Positions 16,888-25,508 of a stretch of DNA of 64,000 nt are shown here, piece by piece. Within the stretch, counting starts at the first letter, position 1. Every line of letters starts with the position of its first letter. A program made the position numbers and the translations under genes. The notes under the pieces are model-generated. The model did not search any database and was not told the origin of the DNA. It worked only from the letters and a program-made list of their open reading frames with translations. Source of the stretch: CAZVBV01 sp964509975 (GTDB taxonomy: Bacteria > Patescibacteriota > Gracilibacteria > UBA4473); assembly GCA_964509975.1 (NCBI GenBank), contig CAZDZO010000003.1, positions 18,283-82,282 of the forward strand, written 5' to 3'.

Positions 16888-18741
16888 ATGAAAAAAATAT
16901 TCTTCGTTTTGCTCGTAACAAGCCTCTTTATTCCCGCCACATACTCTTTCCGAGATGTTACAAAAGGCAGTACATTTGATACACAAGTACAGAGTTTACT
17001 TGATCGCGGCGTTTTGAAGGATGGAACATTTCTTCGTCCAGATAAATCAATTCCCGCTGATATGTTCTGGGAAATTGTTATCCGTGATACGGGATTTGAT
17101 CCACATTCCGCAACCTTTGACACTCCACTCCCTCCAAACATTTCTAATGATGATCCTTTGGCACAGTTTCTAAGAGAAGCCATTCGACGTGGATTTATTA
17201 ATGCCGAAGAATCCTTTGACGGAGAGACTACAATAAAACGCATCGATGCGATTAGGATTCTAACCAAAACAAAAGCTATTCTCCCTCCTCGGGCGAATTC
17301 AAAATTGTTTTTACGAAAAATAACAGGAACCCCACCGAATCAAAATGGTCTCACTTACGTCGAAGCAGCATACGCTTCAAAGATGTTGGAAAATAAAGAT
17401 ATTACACCATTGAAACCAAATGCTGAACTTTCTCGACGAGACCTTATTCGATGGATTTATAACTTTAATACCAAAGGAGAAAAAAAATCGAGTATTAACC
17501 CAGGATCTTCTCGTGTACAAAAAGCACACTCAAGACAAATTCAAACACCTTCTCGCACTCAAACGCCATCTCGCGCACGAACATTTGCCCGTCCCGCTTC
17601 ACAAGAAACCATTCTTCAAATTCTTTCCGCCACACCACAAAACACCGGTGATGGGATCCTGATTCCAAACGGACGCGTCCTTGAAAATGTTTTCCGAAAA
17701 ATAAAAACGCAGTATCGATTTCCTGAAGAACTGACCACAGAGAAAGAAACCGAAATGATTGAAGCGGCTGTTGCCGCCATGGTAAATACGCTTGGAGACA
17801 AATACACCTCTTATATGGAACCGGAAAAAACAAAGAGTTTTCACGAAGGACTCGAAGGAAAATTCGAAGGCATCGGAGCCTATGTAGAAATGATAAATGA
17901 CAAATTCACCATTACTGCTCCTATTACAGGATCTCCTGCGGAAAAATCTGGAATTCTCGCTGGAGATATTGTAACTAAAGTAGATGGAACCATTGTCTCT
18001 GGAAAATCCATCTCAGACACCGTAGGGCTTATTAAAGGTCCTGCCGGAACCAACGTCATACTCACTATTGAACGAAAAGAACAATCTCAAGAAATTACCG
18101 TTACTCGCGGAAAAATCACAATTCCGTCTATCACGCTCAAATGGCAAAAATCTGTCCCCATTATTGGAATTCATAAATTCACCAGTACTACAGGAAAAGA
18201 TTTCAAAAAGATTCTCACGGAAGACGTCCTTCCCAAAAAACCACGAGGCATGGTCCTTGATCTCCGAAATAATCCTGGAGGATATCTGACGGCAGCCGTC
18301 GCTATGGGAGAATTTTTCCTAGATACGGAAGATCTTATCTTTTCCGTAGAATACAAAGGAAATACCGATGAGTATAAATCTTCTCGACAAGGAGAACTCT
18401 ATGGTATTGAGAACATTGTTATTCTTCAAAACAAAGGAAGCGCTTCTGCTTCTGAAATATTCAGTGGAATGATGAAAGATTATGAAATTGCAACACTGAT
18501 CGGAACAAAATCTCACGGAAAAGGAACCGTGCAAGAAGTAACAAAACAAGGTAATGGCGGAACACTCAAACTTACTGTTGCTAAATGGCTCACCCCAAAT
18601 GGAACTTGGATTCAAGAAGGAGAAGAAGAATTTCATGGAGTTTCAGTCGACAAAGAAGTATCCGATCCAACACTTGAAGAAAAGAAAGCGGGCGTTGATC
18701 GTCAACTCGATACCGCTGTGAATGAAGTATTGAGACATTAA
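16888..18741 (+). CDS. S41-family C-terminal processing protease (CtpA-like) with SLH-like N-terminus
   Basis: A 617-residue exported serine protease. It has a signal peptide (MKKIFFVLLVTSLFIPATYS), then SLH-like segments (FRDVTKGSTFDTQVQSLLDRGVL; FINAEESFDGETTIKRIDAIRIL), a Ser/Thr/Arg-rich linker (about residues 210-245), a PDZ domain (about residues 324-405, GSPAEKSGILAGDIVTKVDG) and the S41 catalytic domain. Catalytic features are GSASASEIF near residue 518 and the lysine of SHGKGTVQE (about residue 545). Family members trim or degrade exported proteins at the envelope. The ATG at 16888 is preceded by a promoter and a REP-like palindrome. Confidence 0.92.
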   Translation: MKKIFFVLLVTSLFIPATYSFRDVTKGSTFDTQVQSLLDRGVLKDGTFLRPDKSIPADMFWEIVIRDTGFDPHSATFDTPLPPNISNDDPLAQFLREAIRRGFINAEESFDGETTIKRIDAIRILTKTKAILPPRANSKLFLRKITGTPPNQNGLTYVEAAYASKMLENKDITPLKPNAELSRRDLIRWIYNFNTKGEKKSSINPGSSRVQKAHSRQIQTPSRTQTPSRARTFARPASQETILQILSATPQNTGDGILIPNGRVLENVFRKIKTQYRFPEELTTEKETEMIEAAVAAMVNTLGDKYTSYMEPEKTKSFHEGLEGKFEGIGAYVEMINDKFTITAPITGSPAEKSGILAGDIVTKVDGTIVSGKSISDTVGLIKGPAGTNVILTIERKEQSQEITVTRGKITIPSITLKWQKSVPIIGIHKFTSTTGKDFKKILTEDVLPKKPRGMVLDLRNNPGGYLTAAVAMGEFFLDTEDLIFSVEYKGNTDEYKSSRQGELYGIENIVILQNKGSASASEIFSGMMKDYEIATLIGTKSHGKGTVQEVTKQGNGGTLKLTVAKWLTPNGTWIQEGEEEFHGVSVDKEVSDPTLEEKKAGVDRQLDTAVNEVLRH

Positions 18742-18750
18742 TATTCAAAC

Positions 18751-18776
18751 CACAAACTCGGGTTCTAAGAATCCGG
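18751..18776 (+). terminator. Possible terminator after CtpA-like gene
   Basis: AAACTCGGGTTCT and AGAATCCGGGTTT form an imperfect stem directly after the stop. The T-run is short, so this is a weak call. Confidence 0.4.
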
Positions 18777-18824
18777 GTTTCATTGGCAAAACAATAGAGA
18801 AAATAATGGGAAAGTATTGAGTTC

Positions 18825-18836
18825 AAGTCCGGACTC
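18825..18836 (-). repeat. REP-like site
   Basis: AAGTCCGGACTC, a single copy in the 222-base gap between the CtpA-like and amidase genes. Confidence 0.7.
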
Positions 18837-18963
18837 AGATTTTTACTTTTTAACTTTTCGACGTTCTTTAAACTGTTAACTTTCTTTATTCATGAACAAA
18901 AAATTTGACCATCTTTTAGAGTTCCCATAAAATTCAGGAGAATATCTGTAAACAAAAATAAAC

Positions 18964-21258
18964 ATGTTAGAAAGTCTCATTTTAAGTGCTGTAACACTCC
19001 TTAACGGGAATACTGGGATACCTTTTAGTGAGCCGTTTCCTATTGAGAATCTCGTCGCAGAGGCCGGAACGCTTGATTCCACCGAAAAGGAGGTTGTTTT
19101 TTCCCCTTTTGATGACGACACCTTTGATGATCCTGAAACAGGACTCGCCCCATACGTGAAACAACCGAAATACATTTCTCGATCAGAGTGGGGAGCGGAT
19201 GAAAGTCTGCGCGTATATTCATCCAGAACAAAGAAATTCCAAAAATGGTTTAAAACGGAAGAAGATCTGATTGATCCTCGATTTCGACCAGAAATTGTGG
19301 AAACGAAAAATTCAAAGGGCGAACTGTATTTCTGGCCTCTTTCAAGAAATAAACAAGTCAAAAAATTCGTTATCCATCATACCGGAGAGTATGTGAATCA
19401 TACGAGAAACCCCATGGAGATCATGCGAGCCATTTACCGATTTCACACGGTGAATCGTGGATGGGGAGATATTGGATACAATTACGTTATTGATTGGGAA
19501 GGAAATATTTATGAAGGACGTGCGGGTGGACCTGCTATCGTCGGCGCTCATGCGGCTTATCACAATATTGGAACTATCGGAATTGCACTGATGGGAAATT
19601 TTCAGCATGAAGAACCAACCCCTCGGCAATTACAAGTGTTAAAACTTCTCATCGCTGACCACGCAAAACGATTTAATATCGATACCAATAAAAAGAGTTA
19701 TCATCTCGGCACTCTTTCAGAAAATGTTTCTGGACATGGAGATATCGCTCGCAAAGGACACGGTACCGCTTGTCCGGGAAAGAATCTTATTAAACATTTT
19801 TCTGAAATCAGAGAACAATCCTCTTATTTAACAGAAATATTGTATCGTCAAAAGAAAGCTGACTCCAAAATGGCACGTGACTTCCTTTCTTTGAGTAAAG
19901 ATGCTCCCGACGTCCTAAAGAAAGGATCAAAACGATTTGAACGACCGGAAAAAGACCCCCTCATTAAATTCACAAATATACTCAAAAAGCCGGTTATTCA
20001 ACGAAACGATAGAAAGACGTTTAATATCGCTTTTAAAAACGGAACAAAAGATGTCTGGATGCCAAAATCAAACATAATGGTTACCAATATTCCCGAAGGA
20101 ATGATTGTGACTGAGTTTCGATTGACCGAAATTGTTAAACCTGGAGATTCTGGAAACTTTCGTGGACGTATTATTGTGGATAAAACCGCAAACGGAAATT
20201 ATGAACTCAAGCTTGTTCCAACCTTCTTGAGAAATAAAATATTTCACGGAGAAGAACTTCCAATACTTCCTTTCACTGTACAAGTGTCCGGAGCAAAAGT
20301 CCCAAAAGTATCCGCAAATAACGTTTATAAAGTAACTAAAAAAGAAAATCCGAATTATTTGAAAAAACTCTCTGCTAGTATGTTTTATCACTCTGCCCCA
20401 AAGGCAGAAGACAAGCCCAATGTAAAAGTAAAACTGGCCTTCTTTGAGGAAAATTATGCAGACATTGTCGGGAATGAAGCTGTGGAAATTCGCGAAAAGA
20501 ACACATTACTCGGACAAGTTCCGTCTCAAACACAGATAAAAATCATTCCACAATTCATAAAAGAAAAAAACCAACGATTCCTTGAAGTCCACAGTCAAGG
20601 AAAGGTTTGGAAAGTTTCTGAAGTGAGTCTTCGCACTAATGGAATTTTGACTGTACGAAATTACAACCGAAATTTGGGAAAAATAAATGCCTTTAATAGT
20701 TTTCGACGGCAAATACACGGATACGTAGATGGTGCTGATCTTCTGCTTGTTAATGAGCTCCCTATTGAAGAATATCTCTGGGGATTAGCCGAAGAACCGA
20801 CCCCCGAACCCGAAGCCAAAAAACACGCTATTCACGTCCTCGCACGAAGTTATGCGTATGTGTATTCTGGCGTACGAAGGAAGTTTAAAACCGATCTCTA
20901 TGATTTGGAAGACGATCCACGCAGTTCTCAATTTTATCTCGGATACGATTGGGAAAAATATCATGTCGAGCAAGCCGATCTCATCAAAGAAACCGAAGGA
21001 GAAATGCTCCTGTATAACGGGAAACCAGTTATTGGACCTTATTTCACGCAAAGCGCCGGTCAGAGTTCTGACAAATGGAGTCACGCCTACCCTTGGACCT
21101 ATTCTCGTCCACTCCCACTTGACGAAGGACTTGAACAACGTGGACATGGGGTTGGACTCTCTGGAAACTCTGCACGAGAACTCGCGAAACAAGGCAAGGA
21201 TTACAAAGCCATTATTCATTACTTCTTCAAAGACATAAGCATCAAAAAAGAATACTAA
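18964..21258 (+). CDS. N-acetylmuramoyl-L-alanine amidase fused to a SpoIID/LytB domain
   Basis: A 764-residue envelope protein starting MLESLILSAV. An Amidase_2/PGRP domain lies at about residues 130-285, with zinc-ligand and catalytic regions KKFVIHHTGEYVN, GDIGYNYVIDWEGNIYEGR and the histidine/cysteine-bearing GHGTACPG. A linker with beta-sandwich-like sequence (about residues 330-450) follows. A C-terminal SpoIID/LytB domain starts near residue 560 (YVDGADLLLVNELPIEEYLWGLAEE) and includes ARSYAYVYSGVRRKF and HGVGLSGNSARELAKQGKDY. Amidases cut the stem peptide from MurNAc; SpoIID-type enzymes are lytic transglycosylases acting on stripped glycan. One protein could therefore do both successive steps. 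Confidence 0.88.
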   Translation: MLESLILSAVTLLNGNTGIPFSEPFPIENLVAEAGTLDSTEKEVVFSPFDDDTFDDPETGLAPYVKQPKYISRSEWGADESLRVYSSRTKKFQKWFKTEEDLIDPRFRPEIVETKNSKGELYFWPLSRNKQVKKFVIHHTGEYVNHTRNPMEIMRAIYRFHTVNRGWGDIGYNYVIDWEGNIYEGRAGGPAIVGAHAAYHNIGTIGIALMGNFQHEEPTPRQLQVLKLLIADHAKRFNIDTNKKSYHLGTLSENVSGHGDIARKGHGTACPGKNLIKHFSEIREQSSYLTEILYRQKKADSKMARDFLSLSKDAPDVLKKGSKRFERPEKDPLIKFTNILKKPVIQRNDRKTFNIAFKNGTKDVWMPKSNIMVTNIPEGMIVTEFRLTEIVKPGDSGNFRGRIIVDKTANGNYELKLVPTFLRNKIFHGEELPILPFTVQVSGAKVPKVSANNVYKVTKKENPNYLKKLSASMFYHSAPKAEDKPNVKVKLAFFEENYADIVGNEAVEIREKNTLLGQVPSQTQIKIIPQFIKEKNQRFLEVHSQGKVWKVSEVSLRTNGILTVRNYNRNLGKINAFNSFRRQIHGYVDGADLLLVNELPIEEYLWGLAEEPTPEPEAKKHAIHVLARSYAYVYSGVRRKFKTDLYDLEDDPRSSQFYLGYDWEKYHVEQADLIKETEGEMLLYNGKPVIGPYFTQSAGQSSDKWSHAYPWTYSRPLPLDEGLEQRGHGVGLSGNSARELAKQGKDYKAIIHYFFKDISIKKEY

Positions 21259-21325
21259 GTCTTTTGTAGGGGCCAGACATGTCTGTTCCTTGTTCCCCCC
21301 CCCTCAATCCACCGGAAGAATGCAA

Positions 21326-21346
21326 CCCACGGCCTTTAGCCGTGGG
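21326..21346. repeat. CCCACGGC hairpin resembling an IS200/IS605-type end
   Basis: CCCACGGC, loop CTTTA, GCCGTGGG: a perfect 8-bp stem. Hairpins of this wording commonly mark ends of IS200/IS605-group elements and their non-autonomous relatives. No TnpA or TnpB gene is adjacent. Confidence 0.5.
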
Positions 21347-21377
21347 CTATAAAAAGTAACAAGGATAAATAAAACAA

Positions 21378-21405
21378 TTGACAATAGAACCCAAAGAAAT
21401 ACACT
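21378..21405 (+). promoter_or_regulatory. Promoter of small basic protein gene
   Basis: TTGACA (21378-21383), 16 bases, TACACT (21400-21405). The ATG of the 48-codon gene is at 21429. Confidence 0.5.
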
Positions 21406-21428
21406 CTCGCCCGTATTAGCTTTCAAAA

Positions 21429-21575
21429 ATGACAAATAAAGGTGGTGATTCCAAACAACACGGCGGACATGAAATAAATGAACGTCGAAGAAAATCTACG
21501 TTGAGTAAACGAGCAAACAAAGCCAAAGCACGTGCAACACGCGAAGCGAATCGTGCAAAAGGATTGAATTGTTAA
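21429..21575 (+). CDS. 48-residue very basic protein, unknown
   Basis: A short open frame with its own promoter-like sequence. The product has a Gly/His-rich N-terminus (MTNKGGDSKQHGGHE) and then an Arg/Lys/Ala helix (ERRRKSTLSKRANKAKARATREANRAKG). The composition suggests nucleic-acid binding, as in small ribosome-associated or nucleoid proteins, but no family is recognised. It ends just before a copy of the 21-bp motif that also contains the dnaJ stop codon on the other strand. Confidence 0.55.
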   Translation: MTNKGGDSKQHGGHEINERRRKSTLSKRANKAKARATREANRAKGLNC

Positions 21576-21585
21576 CCCCTTCTTG

Positions 21586-21606
21586 TTGAACACATTTATT
21601 GTTCAA
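21586..21606 (+). repeat. 21-bp dispersed motif, copy 3 (spans dnaJ stop codon)
   Basis: TTGAACA, spacer CATTTAT, TGTTCAA. The minus-strand TGA of dnaJ (21605-21603) lies inside the right arm, so the motif forms a stem-loop at the end of the dnaJ transcript. There is no T-run. Confidence 0.85.
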
Positions 21607-22643
21607 TGTTTTTTAAGTTGCTCCAAAGCTTCTCTCATTTTTGACGTAATCTTTTTTGGCATTTCGTATTCGATACGCACGATATGATCACCGACCTTCC
21701 CATTTGATTGAATCCCTTTCCCTTTGATACGCAAAAGTTGCATATCTTTCGTATTCTCGGGAACCTTAAGTTCTACCTTCCCCCAGAAGGTTTCTACTTT
21801 GAACTTCCCTCCAAGCAATGCGTCGAAGACTGATATTTTCAGTGATGAGTAGAGATCGAGTCCATGTCTTTCAAACTTAGAAGATTCCCCGACACGAATG
21901 TGTACGTACAAATCTCCTGCGGTTCCTCCTTTGCGTCCCGCTTCTCCTTTTCCAGTCATCCGAAGCGTTGTGCCATTTTCAACTCCTGACGGAATAACAA
22001 TTTCAATTTTTGTTTTCTTTTCCACTCGTCCTTCCCCGTGGCAGTGAGAACAAATTTTATCGAAACTCTGTCCTTCCCCTCCGCAAGTCGGACAGGCCGT
22101 TTGCTGAGCAATTGCTCCAAATGGCGTTTGCATCCGTTGGGTCACTCGCCCAGTTCCATTACATTGGTCACATTTTTTCTTTCCCTCTCCCCCTTTCGCT
22201 GAGCAATTGTCACACGATTGGAAATGCGATGAATGGAATACCTTTTTCGCTCCTTCTACAGACTCTGCAAATGTAATATCAAGTTCTACCTCCAAATCCC
22301 CTCCTCGTGTACTTTTTTTTCCAGAACGCCCACCGCCACCAAAAAAGCTGGAAAAAACATCTTCCATGCCCCCAAAATCAGCAGATGAAAATCCACCATT
22401 TCCAAATCCAGAGAAACCACCCGCTCCACCAAATTGCGAACCCGCAGATCCAAACTGATCGTACTGCGATCGCTTGTTATCATCGGACAATGTTTCGTAG
22501 GCCTCATTTACCTTTTTAAACTCTGTCTCCTTCCCGCCTTTGTCGGGATGGTGTTCCTGTGCCTTTTTTCGGTACGCTTTCTTTATATCGGCTTTTGTGG
22601 CTTTTTTGTCCACACCAAGCACTTTGTAAAAATCTTCTGCCAT
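21603..22643 (-). CDS. dnaJ: Chaperone protein DnaJ
   Basis: A full-length type I Hsp40 of 346 residues that stimulates the DnaK ATPase. The J domain has the HPD motif in KKAQEHHPDKGGKE (about residues 32-34). A Gly/Phe-rich linker (about residues 65-105) is followed by four CxxCxGxG-type zinc motifs (CDNCSAKG, CDQCNGTG, CPTCGGEG, CSHCHGEG, about residues 143-210), then the substrate-binding beta-barrels. No dnaK or grpE is in the window. The TGA stop lies within the 21-bp motif. Confidence 0.95.
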   Translation of the reverse strand: MAEDFYKVLGVDKKATKADIKKAYRKKAQEHHPDKGGKETEFKKVNEAYETLSDDNKRSQYDQFGSAGSQFGGAGGFSGFGNGGFSSADFGGMEDVFSSFFGGGGRSGKKSTRGGDLEVELDITFAESVEGAKKVFHSSHFQSCDNCSAKGGEGKKKCDQCNGTGRVTQRMQTPFGAIAQQTACPTCGGEGQSFDKICSHCHGEGRVEKKTKIEIVIPSGVENGTTLRMTGKGEAGRKGGTAGDLYVHIRVGESSKFERHGLDLYSSLKISVFDALLGGKFKVETFWGKVELKVPENTKDMQLLRIKGKGIQSNGKVGDHIVRIEYEMPKKITSKMREALEQLKKH

Positions 22644-22686
22644 CGGGCGAATTTTATTTCCCTTAGCAGAAAAGTCAATTGAGTGC

Positions 22687-22702
22687 TAAAAAAGCTTTCG
22701 CT
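22687..22702 (-). terminator. Short terminator hairpin after PEP-synthase-like gene
   Basis: On the minus strand AAAAGC, GAAA loop, GCTTTTTT. The stem is only about 6 bp, hence modest confidence. Confidence 0.45.
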
Positions 22703-22703
22703 T

Positions 22704-24554
22704 TTATTTGGATTTTAAGTACTTCACAAAGGTTTCTAATATTTTTTGCAAATCTTCCTCCTCCATCGTTATTTCCCGATGTTCCGTAGGGAAATTACCC
22801 ACTTTATTTGAAAACTGAAAGCTAAAATTCGTAGAGGAGGAATGCCCCGTCAAAATAATAGCATCCTCTTCCTCTTTCTCTTCCAAATTTATGAATTCCC
22901 CTCCGATGTAGCCTTGTTTTTCTTCAAAAGACCACCTTTCTCCTGTGTGTTCATTGAGAAAAAGCAGAAACCCCTCATAAAACCTTTTTATTTTTGTTTC
23001 ACTTTCAGGCTCTTCAATGGTTATCGATAGGAAGGGAGGTTCCTTTTCTATCTTTATCTTTTTTACATCGAAAAATTCTTTAATTGTTGGTGGTTTTACC
23101 TTTTCTTTGTAAAGGGAAATTGATCTTTTTTTGTAATAAAGCGTAACAGTATCCCCTGTTTCAACCTTTTTAAAAACACCATCCTTTTCTTGAAACCCCG
23201 CATATTGAAGCCCCGATGACCTTGCGAGAGAAGGAGCATGTCCTAATATTGAAGGATCTCTTGTTGTTATGATCGCTTTTTTATTAGAAGTAAGCTCATC
23301 AAAAGACTTCTCTCCATGGAGATCCATCAACTGCTCCGTATTATCTTCGAAAAAAGTTTCATTAAATACGGTTGTGACAAGTACATACCCATTCGGATAT
23401 TGAAGATTCCTTTTTCGAGCTTCCTCTAGCCATTCCGTTTTGTATGATTTATCGAGTTCTGCAAAACCATCCGCTGTAGCCTCTCCGCCTTCCCTACGCC
23501 TCTCTTCATGAAGAGCCTCTCTATGAACCTCATCAATGTTTATCATTTTCACAACAGGGAGTGTGTGCTTTCCTTTCCCACGAATAAAGCTTGTTTCCCC
23601 GAGAAATTGCTCTGGTTCATACTCTGGAATTTCTACATCCTCTACATCTTCAATAGTATCTGTAATGGCTCTTTTTTGAACGAGATATATTTTAGCTTTT
23701 TTCTCTCTAGGTTTCTTTTCCTTAGTGAATTCTTTAACTCTATCTTGAATTACAAACTCAATATCAGAAGCTCCATAACGTTCCTCAAGATGCTTTCCTA
23801 TCACTGCAAGAGCATTAAAGCTCTTTGGAATACGCTTTGTTCCTTCTTTTCTTTCTTCCCAATTTTCACTCGCAAAAATCATTTTAGGTCCCGTATTGTT
23901 TTCGTTTTCCTCTTCCTCTCCGTCTTCCTCTAGTTCTTTTGCGTATTCGAGAATGAAACGTTCACTTGTATGATCCCGTTCTTCCTTTTCAGACCCTTTT
24001 TTTGTGTCTATAATTATATCATCAGGAGCAGACGAACTCGATGTGTACATTGTTCCACTGTAATCCCCCTCAATGAACTCTTGAACAATTACTGACATTT
24101 CATCTTTTCCAAGCTTATTATCTTTTCTGTATTTCTTGGCTTTTGGTGAATGAAGAGATTTATAAACATTGAGAACAGCTTTGAGTAAGGATTTTTCCGT
24201 TACCTCTTCTACGGTTTCAGAATGATAAACTCCTGAGAATGAATGCCCTGAGCTGTCTTCTAGTATTGAATTCGAACGAACCTTCACTTTTTTGCCTGCA
24301 TATTTTTTAACAAGTCTCTTAATTTCAATTAAGAGATCTTCAGACAATTCTTCTTTTTCTTCTGATTTCTTTGGAAGCACTTTCTGAACAAGGCTACGAA
24401 CTTTTGATTTCAGACTATCCACATCAGGATTCTCATAGAGATCAGAAGGCAAAACATCACGTTCTGGAACAATGTATTCAAACTCTTCAGCACATTCTTG
24501 TAAATCGATTAATCCTAATTCTTTTCCCCCAAGTGTTTTTTGTTTTTCTCCCAT
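22704..24554 (-). CDS. Phosphoenolpyruvate synthase/pyruvate phosphate dikinase-like protein
   Basis: A 616-residue protein with the ATP-binding fold of PEP synthase, PPDK and rifampin phosphotransferase. The key block is KVKVRSNSILEDSSGHSFSGVYHS, matching the family pattern VRSSAxxEDxxxxSFAGxxxS. Next comes VIVQEFIEGDYSGTMYTSSS, where the family has QxMVxxxxSGVxFT. A C-terminal segment GHAPSLARSSGLQYAGF around residue 460 resembles the phosphohistidine swivel motif (TSHAAIVAR). The PEP/pyruvate TIM-barrel seems absent, so it is unlikely to be a complete PEP synthase. A phosphotransferase for another substrate is possible. It is highly charged (Glu/Lys runs) and stands alone. Confidence 0.7.
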   Translation of the reverse strand: MGEKQKTLGGKELGLIDLQECAEEFEYIVPERDVLPSDLYENPDVDSLKSKVRSLVQKVLPKKSEEKEELSEDLLIEIKRLVKKYAGKKVKVRSNSILEDSSGHSFSGVYHSETVEEVTEKSLLKAVLNVYKSLHSPKAKKYRKDNKLGKDEMSVIVQEFIEGDYSGTMYTSSSSAPDDIIIDTKKGSEKEERDHTSERFILEYAKELEEDGEEEENENNTGPKMIFASENWEERKEGTKRIPKSFNALAVIGKHLEERYGASDIEFVIQDRVKEFTKEKKPREKKAKIYLVQKRAITDTIEDVEDVEIPEYEPEQFLGETSFIRGKGKHTLPVVKMINIDEVHREALHEERRREGGEATADGFAELDKSYKTEWLEEARKRNLQYPNGYVLVTTVFNETFFEDNTEQLMDLHGEKSFDELTSNKKAIITTRDPSILGHAPSLARSSGLQYAGFQEKDGVFKKVETGDTVTLYYKKRSISLYKEKVKPPTIKEFFDVKKIKIEKEPPFLSITIEEPESETKIKRFYEGFLLFLNEHTGERWSFEEKQGYIGGEFINLEEKEEEDAIILTGHSSSTNFSFQFSNKVGNFPTEHREITMEEEDLQKILETFVKYLKSK

Positions 24555-24666
24555 GAATTCAACAATGCTAACCTGTCCTATGTATCATTTTTATTAAAAA
24601 TGTCAACACAAGGAGACTTCCCAAATAAAGCGAGAACTGTAAAAAAACTAAACGTCGAGAACGTTC

Positions 24667-24927
24667 TCATCTTTCCGTCCCGTAAACATTTTTTATAAGC
24701 TTTTCTTTTTTTAATCGATTCCATTTTTTCACTTCTATTTCACGTTGCATGGCTTCTCTTTGAGTATCAAACGTTTCGGTGTAGATAATTTTTATTGGGC
24801 TTCTTGATCTTGTATATTTTGCACCTTGTCCTTTGTTATGCTTCTCTTCTCTTGCTTGAACGTCTTTGCAATATCCTGCGTACAAAGAATCGTCTGAACA
24901 ACGAGCAAAGTAAAAATAATAAGACAT
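24667..24927 (-). CDS. GIY-YIG domain protein (UPF0213/YhbQ-like)
   Basis: An 86-residue single-domain protein with the GIY-YIG nuclease core. The family's GIY is replaced by YYFYFARCSDDSLYAGYCKD, where YFA and YAG are the two signature strands, followed by R-x-x-x-H-N (REEKHNKG) and KYTRSRSPIKIIYTE. The C-terminal EREIEVKKWNR-like helix is also typical. These stand-alone proteins are common in bacteria and their substrates are poorly defined. Confidence 0.85.
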   Translation of the reverse strand: MSYYFYFARCSDDSLYAGYCKDVQAREEKHNKGQGAKYTRSRSPIKIIYTETFDTQREAMQREIEVKKWNRLKKEKLIKNVYGTER

Positions 24928-25317
24928 ACAATTTCATTGTACATCAAATATTGATCATTGTAGCCCCTCAATTCGCTCCGCTCATTCGGGACACTCATTC
25001 GACTGCTTTCTTTCACAACAAATTACTCCTCACGGTAGTTCAAATGGTCGAAGACCATGAGCGAGTCGAGTTAAGGTTGATATGAAACCTTTTATATGAT
25101 GTCCCTCAATTCGCTCCGCTCATTCGGGACACTCATTCGACTGCTTTCTTTCACAACNNNNNNNNNNNNNNNNNNNNNNNNNNNNNNNNNNNNNNNNNNN
25201 NNNNNNNNNNNNNNNNNNNNNNNNNNNNNNNNNNNNNNNNNNNNNNNNNNNNNNNNNAAATTACTCCTCACGGTAGTTCAAATGGTCGAAGACCATGAGC
25301 GACTGAAAGGAGTCGAA

Positions 25318-25336
25318 TGGTGGAGGTGGCGAGAAT
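25318..25336 (-). repeat. Duplicated tmRNA 3' end
   Basis: The 19 bases TGGTGGAGGTGGCGAGAAT are identical to the start of the real minus-strand tmRNA 3' end at 25509-25527, 191 bases away. The copy then diverges. Confidence 0.8.
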
Positions 25337-25464
25337 GTTCTCATGTCCTCGTCCCGCTCTGCGGGACTGTGGTCTCGAATCTTTTGCATCTTCCCCCGCC
25401 TTGCGGGGTCAGTGCAAAAGGAACTCTGCTCGTCCAATTCTTGCCCTTCTGCTACGCAGAACTA

Positions 25465-25498
25465 TAAAAAACCTGCCATACCCTTCGGGCATATCAGT
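25465..25498 (-). terminator. tmRNA terminator
   Basis: Minus-strand stem CTGATATGCCC with GGGTATGGCAG around a GAA loop, then a run of six Ts. It begins about 10 bases after the tmRNA CCA end. Confidence 0.7.
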
Positions 25499-25508
25499 TT
25501 TTTTATTC

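Larger units (their letters stand above)
24928..25508. other. Gene-free stretch: direct repeat, assembly gap and duplicated tmRNA tail
   Basis: This 581-base stretch has no gene I can support. It holds two copies, offset by 138 bases, of a sequence rich in GCTCATTCG-type repeats (from 24967 and 25105). The second copy is split by 100 Ns (25158-25257). The bases on each side of the gap are contiguous in the first copy, so the true gap may be zero or a multiple of the repeat. A copy of the tmRNA 3' end (25318-25336) and the tmRNA terminator (25465-25498) follow. Confidence 0.7.

Noticed and set aside
25318..25508. CRISPR array near the repeat-rich gap
   Set aside because: Repeats are few, irregularly spaced and without a constant spacer length; no cas genes are present.
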